A stretch of DNA of 64,000 nucleotides, from positions 24,783,173-24,847,172 of the forward strand of contig JABAKD010000025.1 in assembly GCA_012845835.1 (NCBI GenBank). Reading direction: 5' to 3'. Within the stretch, counting starts at the first letter, position 1, and each line of letters begins with the position of its first letter. Under the pieces are notes generated by a model. That model ran no database searches and was not told the DNA's origin. It was given only the letters and a program-made list of their open reading frames with translations. Shown piece after piece: positions 1-11,055 of this stretch. This DNA is from Undaria pinnatifida (taxonomy: Eukaryota; Sar; Phaeophyceae; Laminariales; Alariaceae). A program made the position numbers and the translations under genes.

Positions 1-59
1 ACATCGAAATTGATCTTTATTTATGCGTGTGTACTACATGTTTTCAACGAGTTGACACG

Positions 60-1420
60 ACACTAGCACCACGGGCTACGATTGAGGTAGCACCTTCGTC
101 TGAATTTTCTTCTGAATGACGGCGCTCCTCAACAAAAAAAAGGTAGGAAAAAATATCTTTGGTTTTGCACGGGTCTTAGTCGTGTATATAGCCTTGGGCC
201 TTATCATCCCGCAGCAGTTGAACTTTTGTTACAACTAGTTATTTGGCAAAGATCTTAACGTCCCGAACTGAGGAACCTCACATAAAAAGTTTGTGTGCAC
301 CTCTATGGTAGGTTTGGTTTGAGTCGTATCGTGGCCACGATCGAAAACCGTTTCGGTTGTTCGTATTATCGAATTATAGAGCATGAGGGCATTGCATGTT
401 AGTCTTTTATTTCATTATGTCTGTGCAATATGTATTGGTACGAGGTAGCCTCACCGACGAGTCTTTTTGCGTCGACCTGAAAGTGGTTTTTGTCATTCAG
501 AAATTTTCAGTACCTGGTACACTGTATACCATTAACAAACAGATTTCCGTTGAATGATAGTTGGCGGGGGGGTATTTACTAAAGGAAGGACGACTCTTTC
601 ATGGGTATCTCCTCTATTTACGATTACTTCGTCGGAATATTTTTTGAGTGGTCGACGTGGATGCTCATTCGTGCCGTAAGGTGGTGGGATGGCACACACT
701 ACAAAATATATTTCCTAACGGGGCATACAATTTTAAGTCATTAGTTAGTTTTTACCTTTAAGGTACATTGTATGTGGGCTGCGATATTTTAACTAGTACC
801 GCTTCATTACAACAATTAATTTTTTGTCGAAAGGAGAGGATATCGGTGCATTGTACAATGTCACGAAAACGAACATCTGGCATAACAAAATACCTAAAAC
901 TCATTTAATACGATGATCTAAATATGAAGGTGTGTTGTGATCGCGGAAACACGTGTTAACACCAAGGATAAAAACAAAATTGTGAGGGTGCTCACCATTT
1001 TTTGCAGTTAGTTTTCAACTTTAGACTCAGCAATCTTGGCCTCGACTGACTCGCAAAGGAAAGACGTGCAACGCTGCACGCCCCTGCCAACGGCAGCCAG
1101 CGCTCTAGGTCAGACTCTGCCGTCCGATACTACAGTGGGGGGGTCACTTCAGAGGCTCTATATCGCAATAGGTCGTGATCACCACGGTAGGAGTGCAGCA
1201 GATTCTAAGAAATCTCTGACCTCCTAATAAGATGGGCTGAGCTGACTAACTCACTCGAACCATGGCTTCGAAGGCGTTCGATCGCGCAACCCGACCAACA
1301 CGTTGATGCCTGTTAGTCCTGAACAAATCGTCTTGATACTCGTAAGATTGTACGACTGACCGGTAGTTCCTCACGCGAGGAAGTCAACCGGCGCTACAAA
1401 CATTTTGTTGTAAAAAGTGC
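60..1420 (+). repeat. Dispersed repeat family R3, long copy
   Basis: Related sequence recurs at 28785-28905, 55235-55600 and 60530-61700. Shared landmarks, in order, are GCTACGATTGAGGTAGC near the left end, a CCAAACTGAGGAACCTCA-like stretch, GTGCAGCAGATTCTAAG, the motif TTCGAAGGCGTTCGATCGCGC (here at 1266) and ACCGGTAGTTCCTCACGCG near 1360. Copies are strongly diverged and no long open frame is conserved between them, so coding is not supported. It could be a worn non-autonomous transposon; its exact ends were not determined. Confidence 0.55.
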
Positions 1421-2035
1421 AACCTCCACCGCACTTTAGAGGGACGCCCCCTCACACTCATTCCTTTGGATTCTCAAGTCTTTGTTTTCTTGATCGTTTT
1501 GTGGTATGAATTCGCAAAATAGAATAGAGAGGAACGCTGCACAGAAAACACTCGCCCAAGCTCTTAGAGTCCGTGAGGTATATTAAGAGGCGCTGGTGCG
1601 AGTGCGGACAGCACGGTTGGGAAAAAAGGCTTACCATAGCATTGGTCCGTTAAGGTATTCAACGTTCACACCATCGCTACCCGACTCTGACAATGATAAG
1701 AGGCACGGTACTTCCACAATTTCAGGCACTTTTTGGCCGAGGTACTGGAGTTGGCCAAGGTCGGTTGTCTTCACAACTTTACCGAGGCGTGGTCGTCGTT
1801 CCTTATAATGCCCGGCAACCAAGACACGTAAATGCCCCGACGTGGGTCTGGTTGTCTATCTACTTTATATATAAGATAAGCGAGTTGACACGTGGTTTTG
1901 ATACTGACATCAATACGAAAAACGATGGAGTGCTACAATTATTTATATTACTATTGCCGATGTAGTGATGATTCCCGGCTGAGCAAGGCTACTGCAATTT
2001 TCACTTCCTGGTCTCTACCAGTCCCACTAGTGACT
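1421..2035. other. No feature recognised
   Basis: Only short, mutually overlapping open frames are present and none is similar to anything I recognise. I see no RNA gene or repeat here. Confidence 0.5.
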
Positions 2036-2255
2036 TCACACCTCACCGACAAAGACGATTATGCGGTTAGTTTGACGCACCGTAGCTGACAATTTTACTA
2101 AGGATGCATCTCAAAAAATCAAACAGCACGAAAGCCTATGACGGCAGGGAACTGGGGGATTACTCGCGCGAGTGACCCCGACTCACTGAAAAATATAAAT
2201 AAATGTCGAATTAACATAACACCTCCCCTACCGTAGCATTGGTCCCGAATTCTGC
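2036..2255 (+). repeat. Dispersed repeat family R2, copy 1 (palindrome-centred)
   Basis: Landmarks in order: CTCACCGACAAA, an ACCGTAGCTGAC block, AAACAGCACGAAAGCCTATGAC, the central palindrome TTACTCGCGCGAGTGACC at about 2160, then CCCCTACCGTAGCATTGGTCC at the right end. The same order recurs at 4815-5330, 21796-22015, 51845-51965 and 60380-60510, with a related copy at 11440-11730. No coding sequence is seen. The family looks like a short non-autonomous mobile element, but target duplications were not identified. Confidence 0.65.
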
Positions 2256-3700
2256 ATTTTCTCTCCCTCCTTTCGTTGGATTCTTGGTGCTGAAAATAAT
2301 CACAATATATCAGCATGTAAGAGATGTGAAATCACGTTATATTCCGGATCTACAACCAACTGACACCAATAAGAAGAGCGCACGGTTAACTCGTAGATTT
2401 TTCCCTGTAAATACAGGTTACTGGCGCCAAAGTTCCCTTGGTGTAGCGTTTTTGGATTAACAATGAATGGGCTATCGTAGACATTATTGTTTGCACTATC
2501 ATTCTACCGTCAACTGTCGTGAATTCTCTTTCTCATCCCTCTTCCCAAAAAAAAGAGGGCCCCGCAGCACGCTCGACCCGCTACGTTGTTGAACACTGTC
2601 TAGATCTCCTTTTCGCGTGTGCGACAAACAACAACCACTGAGAAAAATCCGAAAACAAGGCCAAATTATTCCATTCCTTACGCTTTTTTCCCTCCTTCTG
2701 CGATGCTCCCTGCATCCCCCCCCGCCCCACACATCTGCATGCATCAGTAACAAGCAGGCTGTCCAGAGAGCGCTCCATCAATTATACCAAAATCATTGAG
2801 TCCATGAAAACTAATCGCTTTCTTCCGGAGAACTCTAAACGTTGCTGACGAACACAACCGCCAATAAACACTGCGGCTGCTGTGGAAATACATGCATTAG
2901 TCGAAAAAATCCGCTCCTCGGGGAATCCAAATTACTCGCCAAGGAGACTGGTGTTGCAAAAGCACGGGACCTATTTATCAGAACCCTTGGCAGGGACCGC
3001 CTCCTAAGAAAGAAGAAAGCGTGTCCTGGAGCGCCAAAACGTGTTCGACATGCAAAAAACAAAACGGCATATATTGTACTCTGTGAGAACCGGAGAAAAG
3101 TCAAAAGGAGTTCAACCCAAAACTCCAGAAAGACGAGGAGACGGCCGCCGAGACTGATCAACAGTTCCCATTCACGCACTTCCGCACCGCCCCCTTCTTG
3201 CCCCACCTGCACGTACAACCAAATCGCCTTACTCTTTCTACTTGAAAAAAACTGCAAGTAAATATATTAGTTGGGGGATGAAAAATAGATATAACAGTTA
3301 GAACCAACGAACACCCAAAAAGGTGGACGGAGCCACAAACGAAAACCATAGTGCAGGTTATTCTGCGCCCCCTCTCTGCTACCGTGTAACGCGTATCTAC
3401 CTACAGGAGCAAAACCCCGCCCCCCTTAATGGCCAGACCCCCGCCGCAATTACCCCCGTGCACAAGCCAACAAACCCATGGCGACGCAAAGACTTCTCTC
3501 TGGGAAGAACGTCAACTTGCGCAAATCTCCAGGGCAACTTCCACAAACAAGTCTCTCGGAATAGTTCCGGAAAAATCGATGCGCTCCGGGGGTTGGGTTA
3601 TATCCGCGATGCGATAGCATCGCCGCCGCCGAGACCCCTAGAGGGGCGTCCCTTTTTTTCTATATGTTTCTACACGAAAGGCTAGGCCGCTAATTTGGCT
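2256..3700. other. No gene recognised
   Basis: The longest open frames are two ~140-codon frames overlapping on opposite strands at 2835-3261. Neither has a recognisable domain, and overlap of this kind is expected by chance in low-stop sequence. I see no RNA gene here. Confidence 0.5.
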
Positions 3701-4489
3701 TCGGTTACGTGCCTCGATCGGTCGAAGGTGCGGATGGCAAAGGAGCGTTCCTTTGAATCACCTTATCATAGAAATACTGGCGGACTGTGCGGCGCAATTG
3801 AGAGCGATCCGTTTGACCGCCTATTTTACAATATGGGGAGGCCTTATTTGTTGCCACAGCCGCAGCAGGTGCACGTGTCGGTGCCGGTGCAGTTGCAGTT
3901 GTTGCTGTCGGCGGGTTTCGGGGCGGTGGAGAGGGGGGGGGGGAGAGGGGGGCGGGGGGGGGTAGGGTTGATGATACACCGTTAATGACAGAGATATGCA
4001 GTGTTCAGGTGCATGCAAATAAAATACGTCATATAGCCCTGACAGCATCGAGGAGAGTCACCTACCTATATGCTACTTATATCCTTCATGAGAATAGATT
4101 ATTGAACACGCCCGAATGACCTTCGGTGACTTTTGTGAAACTTTCAATTGACAACCGTATCAAGAATTCATTTTACCAACATCATGTCATAGACGAAATA
4201 CAGTTGTGTACCACGCAACTTGCAATGCTGATTCTCAGTCATTCAATCGGTGGTTCTCACTGCTGACGTTTTTAAAATTTTTTTTTAAAACAACTGGCAG
4301 CTACGAGTTATTCCAGTTGAGTATTCTATACTCTAGGATGTGAAAGCTGCGTGATGCTCCCGCCGAGGGTTTTCAAAACGAAAGTTATGTGTTCGCCTTT
4401 TTCAGCTCGCTAGTTGTAACCTACCGAAAATACGTAAATCTGACGTACGTGAGCGGCATTCTATGAAAATATCACGAGGTATTTTATTG

Positions 4490-4725
4490 CCTTTTTTTGA
4501 GAGAATATCAGTTGTCTGGAGACTATGTAGACACGGAGATTCCGGCACGGCAGGCCGCGAAAGAGCCCCTGCTGGTTAACGCTTTTGGCGCTTACAACTA
4601 ATTCCGCACCGTATTATTTTGTAGCAGAGAAAAAATTGCCGTCCCCGTCCACAACTGTTCTGTGCTTGTTACTACAGTAGTGCCGCTGCGTTGTGCACTT
4701 TGTGCTGAAGTAAACGAACACCGGT
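4490..4725. repeat. R8: intron sequence shared by the metallothionein copies (A)
   Basis: It contains GTAGACACGGAGATTCCGGCACG, an AAAGAGCCCCTG block and TTGCCGTCCCCGTCCACAACTG. Equivalents occur at 26540-27040 and 53570-53800, always between the last and middle metallothionein exons. Its position shows that the copies arose by duplication of genomic DNA, not by reverse transcription of mRNA. Confidence 0.6.
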
Positions 4726-4814
4726 GGATTAAGGCTACGACCCCCTACTTTTACTACCTTTGAGTCTGGGGTATCATATCACTACCAAACGCTGTCGTAA
4801 TCGCGCTGAGTTGC

Positions 4815-5330
4815 ACCGTACCTCACTGACAAACACACGCTAGGCGACTTGTTTGGCGCAGCGTAGCTAGCCATCCCGTTGAGGGGGGGAAATTCACATC
4901 AAAAAACTAAACAGCACGAAAGACTATGACCGCACAAACAAGAAGCAGAGGGGTCTGACCCCGAATAGCTGCAAACAATAAGCGGCCAAACGGGGGCACC
5001 CCCAGTACAGGTAGCCGAGAGCAACCAAGGCGTCTACACTACCCTTGGGGGGGGTTATGTTGGTGTTAATAGGGGGCTAATTTTTTGCGGTGGCTTGGGG
5101 TCACTCGCGCGGGTGACCCCTGTTCCCTGCGGCTACAATAGGCGTTTCGTGCTGTTTTACTTTTCTTTGCGTGGGAGTCCATCCCCGATAGGATGGTTTC
5201 TATCGCCGCGACAGCCAAATCACCTAACGTGTCTCTGTCAGAGGGTTGTAGAGTCACTCGCGCGACTGGCCCAGATTTGGTGGTGAATTTTGCGGGTTAC
5301 CCCCCTACCGTGTAGCATTGGTCAGTGGCC
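4815..5330 (+). repeat. R2 cluster: one forward copy, one inverted copy, one partial forward copy
   Basis: A forward copy occupies 4815-4965; its palindrome has lost the centre and now reads GGGGTC-TGACCCC at about 4941. An inverted copy at about 5060-5165 has the palindrome GGGTCACTCGCGCGGGTGACCC and ends in the reversed GTGCTGTTTTAC landmark. A partial forward copy at 5245-5330 ends with CCCCCTACCGTGTAGCATTGGTC. This nesting is typical of repeated insertion of a mobile family. Confidence 0.6.
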
Positions 5331-5569
5331 GGCAAGAATCAAAGGAGCTTGAGGATTCTTGCACGCTGCTCATGTTACGGCTGTTCTAATGCATATACCT
5401 GTTTTGGTTTGTAGCTGGTACGTGCGTCTGTTTTGGCAGAGGACAACATTGGACGACCGCTATTATATCGTCTACCCCTACCATGACTATACTAATATAT
5501 ACGTATTGAACAGCCATGAATCAATTAAATTGCGGCCAACCTTTTTATATCGGTCCTTATATTTAGTGA

Positions 5570-6000
5570 TTTTCGTAGAGGAGACTTTGTTACAATATAG
5601 TAGTGCCGGTTGTCTATATAGTGCCGTTAATAAACTACTGTTGCTGTGGTGCACAGTACAGTTCCCTCTATAGTCCCGCCAGAGTACTACGGCTGCTGCT
5701 GTCGACTGATTCTACGATAAAATCCCCCAAAATCAGCGATTTTCTTTAACGAACGTTTCATTGCTGTTCGACACGAAAAAGGATGCTATTGCAAAAAAAA
5801 AATCCCGGAGTAGTATCCATACAATTTCTCGTGTGCAAACGTCTAACGATCGATGACGTCGGGGTGTCGAGGGACAATCTATTTCAGGAGATACGACCGG
5901 CAGCGGTTTTGAAACCGGCGACATCGTTAAAATTGAAAGAGAGGTTAACGTAGAACGACTCGTGTGCACAGTGCAGATCCCTCTATAGTGCCGGTCACAA
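5570..6000 (+). repeat. Dispersed repeat R4 flanking a degenerate copy of R7
   Basis: R4 is marked by CTATATAGTGCCG and GTGCACAGTACAG-CCCTCTATAGT and appears on both sides (5595-5680 and 5965-5998) of an R7 copy (5770-5960). The R7 part can be read FQEIRP and then, after a one-base slip, GFETGDIV, so the conserved R7 peptide is broken here. R4 also occurs at 7715-7870 and 27340-27500. Confidence 0.5.
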
Positions 6001-6164
6001 CAACAAAAACATGAAATCGCTCTTGGTCAGCGTTGTCCTGTTGATCTTTGCAGCATTGAGCGGACCTGCTAACCAATGTCCTCGCAGGGAGAACTGACGT
6101 ATGTATCTGGATAATCGAGAGGTCGAGATATTACGCAGCTTGCAAACGTATATATATATATTAT

Positions 6165-6905
6165 AAAAATTAAAATTCACTCCAGCTGTGAGATCGAAGA
6201 TTTCGTCGAAACTCATCTTTGCAAGCTGTGTGTGATACTCCGATCGCGCGCATTACGAGTTGTGTGTCCTCATTAAGGATATAGGTCGGCGACTCCCCTT
6301 ACAGCTACAGTGTAGCTATCAGGGTCAACAGGATGATTTTAGTCAGTCTGTGCGCGGAAACTATAAAACCCGTTTCTGAGGGGGACAAAATCTGACAGCT
6401 GTGAAGGGAAAGGGGGGGGCTGGTTTTGATCAAAAGCAAGCGGGGTTGGAGGGGGGCGGGGGGGGGGGGGGGGGGGGGGGGGGAGGGGCAATTTGTGCAT
6501 GTAAGCTATAAATCGTTTCGAGGGGATAAATCTGACGGTTTTGGCACCAGTATATTATTGGGGGCGGGGGCGGGGGGGGGGGGGGGGGTTGGGCCGGGGG
6601 GGGGGGGGGGGGGGCAGCTCGATATGTGCCTGGAAACTATACATTATTTCGAGGGGATAAATGTGACATTTTTGGAAATAATACATCAGTTTATCGTGTA
6701 TATCCTGGGGGTAAGTCGTATATATATATTATAAAAAATGAAAATTCACTCCAGCTGTGAGATCGAAGATTTCGTCGAAACTCATCTTTGCAAGGCTGTT
6801 GTGTGATACTCCGATCGCGCGCATTACGAGTTATGTATCCTCATTAAGGATATAGGTCGGCGACTCCCCTTACAACTACAGTGTAGCTATCAGGGTCAAC
6901 AGGGT
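6165..6905 (-). repeat. R1 tandem pair with long G tracts
   Basis: Two minus-oriented R1 units start at about 6171 and 6737, a period near 566 bp. Each reads TTCACTCCAGCTGTGAGATCGAAG, then TTTCGTCGAAACTCATC, TACTCCGATCGCGCGCATTACG and GGCGACTCCCCTTACAA. Between them lie poly-G runs at about 6449-6482 and 6565-6614, separated by AAATCGTTTCGAGGGGATAAATCTGAC. The same G-tract module follows the R1 copy at 56250-56495. This is structurally a repeat, not a gene, although on the minus strand each unit has an open ATG frame beginning MSFDEIFDLTAGV. Confidence 0.75.
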
Positions 6906-7014
6906 ATATATATCGACCATGGCCCAATGGCCGAACTCACAGCTGATATACACCTGAAATGTCACTACGCTATGGATCGAATGTGAAGGGGATGGGAGAA
7001 GGGCGGGTTGCTTA

Positions 7015-7075
7015 ACCGCACGCGCAGTAAGCGACGGTGCCACAAGACGACACCCCTGTCTTTGGTGTGTGTTGT
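7015..7075 (-). pseudogene. Remnant of a second metallothionein middle exon (A)
   Basis: The minus-strand sequence resembles the SSSRTAAG end of the middle exon but is decayed. A matching remnant at 27737-27800 in copy B reads SSSCTA on the minus strand and lies at a similar place relative to the real exon. The exon was apparently duplicated before the block was duplicated. Confidence 0.4.
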
Positions 7076-7714
7076 GAACGTGGCGTGTTGTTCCTTTTCT
7101 CCGTTCACTATGGTTTGATGGTTTGCTTTCAATCTAGACTAATCGTGTGAACGAGTTTCATGGAGGGGTCGACATATCCATACCCGCACGGACAGTTGCC
7201 GGCGCCGCGGGATAACGATCCGGCCTTCATGCTGTCGAGGAAGCAACGGTCACCGCAAGTGGAGGAAGATCCTTGAGCTGACACAGTAGTGGAAGGGCAG
7301 GAACACAAAAAAGCAGCATTCGATCGAAGGAGAAGGAACATACGGTGGAACAAAGAGGGCGAATAGAACAAGACCGTGCAGTGGGAGAGAGAGGACGGAG
7401 GGGGGAGGTTGGGGGGGGGCGGGGGTTCAAGAGGGGGGGCGGCGAGAATGAAGAGGACGGGGAGGGGATGTCAGGGGGGGGAGAGGGGTGGAGTGGGTGG
7501 AGGTGCAGGTTGAGGTACATTGTATGCTTGTCTTAAGGGGCACGCGAGAAGCTCAATCGTTTTTTAAGTTGCACTATCATTTCCAGCCATTGACAGCACA
7601 CGCAGTCCGCTGAATGCTCACCGTATTGACACGTGCTAATAAGTTGAGCCAGTTTTGTAGTCACAAACTCCGAGGCAAACAGACCGGATGACGAAAAAGA
7701 CAAAAGACGTACCT

Positions 7715-7870
7715 ATATATAGAGTGCCGACCTGCTGTTAGAGTTACCTGCACCAACCGCATTACACACAAAAAGGCGCAACCAGAAGTAGCAGCATTCG
7801 GAGTAGCGCCGGTTGACGCTGTAGTGCCGACACTTCCATATATAGTGTGCACATACCGGCAATACACATA
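7715..7870. repeat. R4 copy
   Basis: It contains TATAGAGTGCCGAC, then GTAGTGCCGACACTTCC and GTGCACATACCGGCAATA, matching GTAGTGCCGAC and GCGCATACCGGCAATA at 27416-27450. It is non-coding as far as can be seen. Confidence 0.5.
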
Positions 7871-8039
7871 GAGGACAAAACACTACTGTTCGCGACACGA
7901 AAAAACGATCTCCGTCCACAACGTCTGCTCAATCAAGACGATATTGTTGACCGCACAAAAGTAGACCACGCGCAAACGCCCGAAGAATAGAAAGGCAAGG
8001 CGAACGCTCTTGTCAAGAAGAGCAAAGTACAAGGCAATG

Positions 8040-8690
8040 GGGCGGAAAAGACGAGAAAATAAATGAAGGACAAGAAATCAAAGCCAAAAGGTACGCAAAA
8101 AAGGACTAAAACGAAGCCAAACGACCACGAGAGAAGTCGAGGTTACTGCTGTTTCTGTTCGATCATGCAGAATGCGCCAACGCTAGATTCAGTAATTTTC
8201 ACGAGTCGGAGATGGAATACACACGTACGTGCATTTGCGCAGTTTCTCGTGCGTACTATGTTTTTATTGTTCTACTTCGTGCTCCCCATAAACTGTTCAG
8301 GGTTCCCTTTTGTCTGGTGGGGTCCTCTCGTATTTCTCCTGTGGGTGCTGTACGCCTGTAATTTTACAGGCACGGTTCGTTAAAAAACAATTTCGTCGAA
8401 CAGACAACACGAAACTACGAGGACACCTGTTTGTTATTGTCTGCGTGTATGTAGTTTATGGCTACTGCCGTGTACACACGTTCCTGTCTCTGACACAGAA
8501 ACCGCAGCCTCCAGACGGAGACAACGAACGATATATTTTTGGAGGAAACCAAAGATCCTAGATAGAGCGGTACAAAAAGTAAAAAGTATCATGCCGGGAT
8601 TGAATCGATACGATAATGTCAAAGCGGGAAGCAGCAGCAGTAGGGAAGCAGCTTGCCTACCTGTCTGAGGTGCGGACATATCACTAGAGG
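8040..8690 (+). repeat. R9 copy A
   Basis: Shared with 28925-29760 and 56505-57085. Common landmarks are TTTCGTCGAA-GATA followed by ACGAGGACACCTG, then TGTACACACG-TC, a GACACAGAAACC-like stretch and CGGAGACAACGA. In B and C one frame reads FVEDTKRN-EDTCCVY, but it is not open in this copy. R9 follows the metallothionein middle exon in all three blocks, so it belongs to the duplicated unit. Its function is unknown. Confidence 0.55.
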
Positions 8691-9024
8691 CGCGAAAATA
8701 CGAACTACACATACATGCGGCAAAAGGGCAAACCCTGCCATGTATGCACCTCTCAAATATTACGGCAACGTTAGCGTAGTTGGGGGGTGGGGGGGTGTGG
8801 GGGAGTCGCGCATGAACGATCATCATATCATAGTGCTCATGACCTGCAACAGCGCCCACGGAGCTCAACGTCGCAACCATATCGGAATTGAGGATGATGA
8901 CTTACCCTAGCCGACACGCAGCGAACATTATGTCGCCGGGGATATTGCATCAACATCCAAACGGTCTCTATATTTCCGATATATTATAGCTACAGCATTA
9001 AAATAAAACACAAATCTGTACTAC

Positions 9025-9480
9025 CGGGGTTGGTACGTCATAATACACGCCTTTCAGCGAAACTTCAACAACGAACGGCCTGTTCGCGACGCCCCCACGA
9101 GACCCCCTTACCTCCCCGCCGGCGTAGGCGCCATCGTCACGCCTTGGTACGGTCTTGCGTGTTTTTGTGGGCACTTTTGAGGGTGGGGAGGGGTGTCGGG
9201 GGGAGCGCGAAGCTCGTCCGAGAGACGGCTGTGCTTGCATGTCGTATCATCAACATGGCGGGATGTTGCCCTTGTCCTAATTTATTTTAAAGAGAACCAA
9301 AAAATGTACCGGTACGGTTCGACACGGAACAATAAGCACTGCGGCGATGTTCTTATTGACATCGTACAAGTTCAATTATTTCTGCTGATGACGTCTATTT
9401 TCGCTCTTTGTTTATTGTTGTCCGTATTTGGATGTCCGCATTCTACATACGATAGGAATGCCATTATAACATTACCGGTC
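9025..9480 (+). repeat. R6 copy A with its tail
   Basis: It begins TACGTCATAATACACGC with AGCGAAACTTCAACAACG and GACGCCCCCACGAGACCCCC. It continues through a G-rich stretch to CGCGAAGCTCGTCCGAGAGACGG and ATCAACATGGCGGGATG. The tail, with TTCGCTCTTTGTTTATTGTTG and GGATGTCCGCATTCTA, is matched at 31340-31390 in block B. Related modules occur at 14050-14220, 35380-35530, 58826-59050 and 59460-59600. Confidence 0.6.
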
Positions 9481-9711
9481 CATTGAGTAGGTAGGATCGC
9501 CCAAGATAAGCATACGAGTATTTTGTCGGCATTTCTCTTTCTTCCGCGGTGGTTTGAAGTTCGAGATAACTTCTCGGTGTTCGTCGGTCTCGAAATTGTG
9601 AACACTTCAAGTAACTATTAATGCATACAGAAGATACAACTACTCAGCTGCTTGCTGTTGATACTAGCGTAGTAATTCATAAAGAAAAAAAGAAGTTTTC
9701 TGTGAAAACTA

Positions 9712-9895
9712 CACTAACATCACCCTGTTGACCCTGATAGCAACACTGAAGTTCCAAGCGGAGTCGCCGACCTATATCCTTGATAAGGACACACAACCCG
9801 TAATACGCGCGATCGGAGTACCACACACAGCTTGCAAAGATGAGTTTCGACAATACCTTTGATCTCACAGCTGGAGTGTTTTTTTTTTGTAATAC
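9712..9895 (+). repeat. R1 copy (plus orientation)
   Basis: It reads CCCTGTTGACCCTGATAG, GTCGCCGACCTATATCC, ACACAACCCGTAATACGCGCGATCGGAGTA, AGCTTGCAAAGATGAGTTTCGAC and GATCTCACAGCTGGAGTG, and ends in a T run. The ATG frame reads MSFDNTFDLTAGVFF. Confidence 0.75.
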
Positions 9896-10394
9896 AAGTA
9901 TGATACCTGGTTCTCAGCAGTGCCTGTAACTGTTCTTTGTGATTTCTTTGTTCGTTGGGAAAAAATGATTTCTGCGTCAGGAAATCTTCAATTCACCAAC
10001 GAACTGCGTTTTGTATTAGATGCACAACGACGTTGGGCACATGTTTTCTTCCAATACGCTGTCAAGAAAGAAGTATTGCATGTTGAATTACGGCCGGAAC
10101 ACCGTTTTCGTTCCTTATAGGATTTTTTTTCTACGCATAATTCAATAAACAACTCTTCTAGTTTAATGTTTGGACAGCATATATATATATTGGAAAATAA
10201 CATGCCCAACGCTTTGTGCAAAACAACCGCTCGCTGGTGAATTGGGAGTTCCCTGATGTAAACAACTAATTTTCGACAAACCAGTTTTGAGGGCTATTAA
10301 TAACTACAACACCTGGTTACCAGCTGACAGGCAAAGTGACTGCTGTGAACGACAACTCGACTGAACACCTATAGTTTAGTCTAAAGCGCTTCTG

Positions 10395-10397
10395 CTG

Positions 10398-10434
<37 letters not shown>

Positions 10435-10470
10435 GTTGTAGTAGCAGTAGTAGTAGTAGTAGTAAGTAGT

Positions 10471-10512
<42 letters not shown>

Positions 10513-10558
10513 CAGTAGTAGTAGTAGTACTACTACTACTACTACTACTACTACTACA
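10395..10558. repeat. (GTA)n microsatellite running into its own inverted copy
   Basis: About 130 bp of interrupted GTA units switch at about 10529/10530 to about 28 bp of TAC units. The junction is therefore a near-perfect palindrome able to form a hairpin. A pure-strand (TAC)n tract lies at 56741-56848 in block C. Confidence 0.9.
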
Positions 10559-10834
10559 CTACGGGTGTATCTTGCTGCGTGTTGTATATTTCGAAATTTA
10601 CGCACAAGCACTGCAGGTAGATCAAGCCAGGGGGGGGTCGGTAGCAAAAAAGCAGACAAATATATAGTCTAGTCTATACATAAATAATGTCTCATTTTAC
10701 ACGACGACATCGCTATATTTCCGGCGTCAGCCGTCAACCTAGTTACGTTCTTACAGAAAAATTAGATTATAAAAGAATGGTGGGTATTATGGTTAGTGAA
10801 TAACATATGCCATTATTAATATCATATTATACAA

Positions 10835-11055
10835 ATGAAAATACACTCCAGCTGTGAGATCAAGGATTTCGTCGAAACTGATCTTTGGAAGCTGTGTGTG
10901 ATACTCCGATCGCGCGTATTACGAGTTGTGTGTCCTCATTGAGGATATAGGTCGGCGACTCCCCTTGCAAGTACAGTGTAGCCATCAGGGTCAACAGGGT
11001 GATGTTAGCCAGTCTGTGCGCGGAACTTATAAAACCGGTTTTTGAGGGGGACATG
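10835..11055 (-). repeat. R1 copy (minus orientation)
   Basis: ATACACTCCAGCTGTGAGATCAAG through GCGGAACTTATAAAACCGG to GAGGGGGACA. It preserves the subterminal part with TAAAACC and GAGGGGGAC, also seen at 6360 and 56215. Confidence 0.75.

Larger units (their letters stand above)
3844..7277 (-). pseudogene. Metallothionein-like gene, copy A (two exons, first exon not found)
   Basis: Two coding segments on the minus strand can be joined by GT-AG splicing. The middle exon, 7277 down to 7184 (94 nt), reads STCGDRC, then a linker with GSLSRGAG, then NCPCG. It ends GG at a GTATGG donor and follows a GTGTCAG acceptor. The last exon, 3904 down to 3844 (61 nt), follows a GACAG acceptor, reads NNCNCTGTDTCTCCGCGNK and stops at TAA. 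The joint restores a glycine codon in phase 2, exactly as in copies B and C. Metallothioneins are small cytosolic proteins that bind Zn, Cu or Cd through Cys-X-Cys pairs. The Cys blocks split by a cysteine-free linker, and the CCGCG ending, match the Fucus vesiculosus protein as I remember it. Four residues are missing from the last exon relative to copy C. The ~3.3 kb intron has been invaded by repeats R2, R4/R7 and R1. With no exon 1 found, it is probably a relic. Confidence 0.6.

Noticed and set aside
2835-3261. Two ~140-codon frames on opposite strands
   Set aside because: They overlap almost completely, no motif is recognised in either, and neither recurs in the window.
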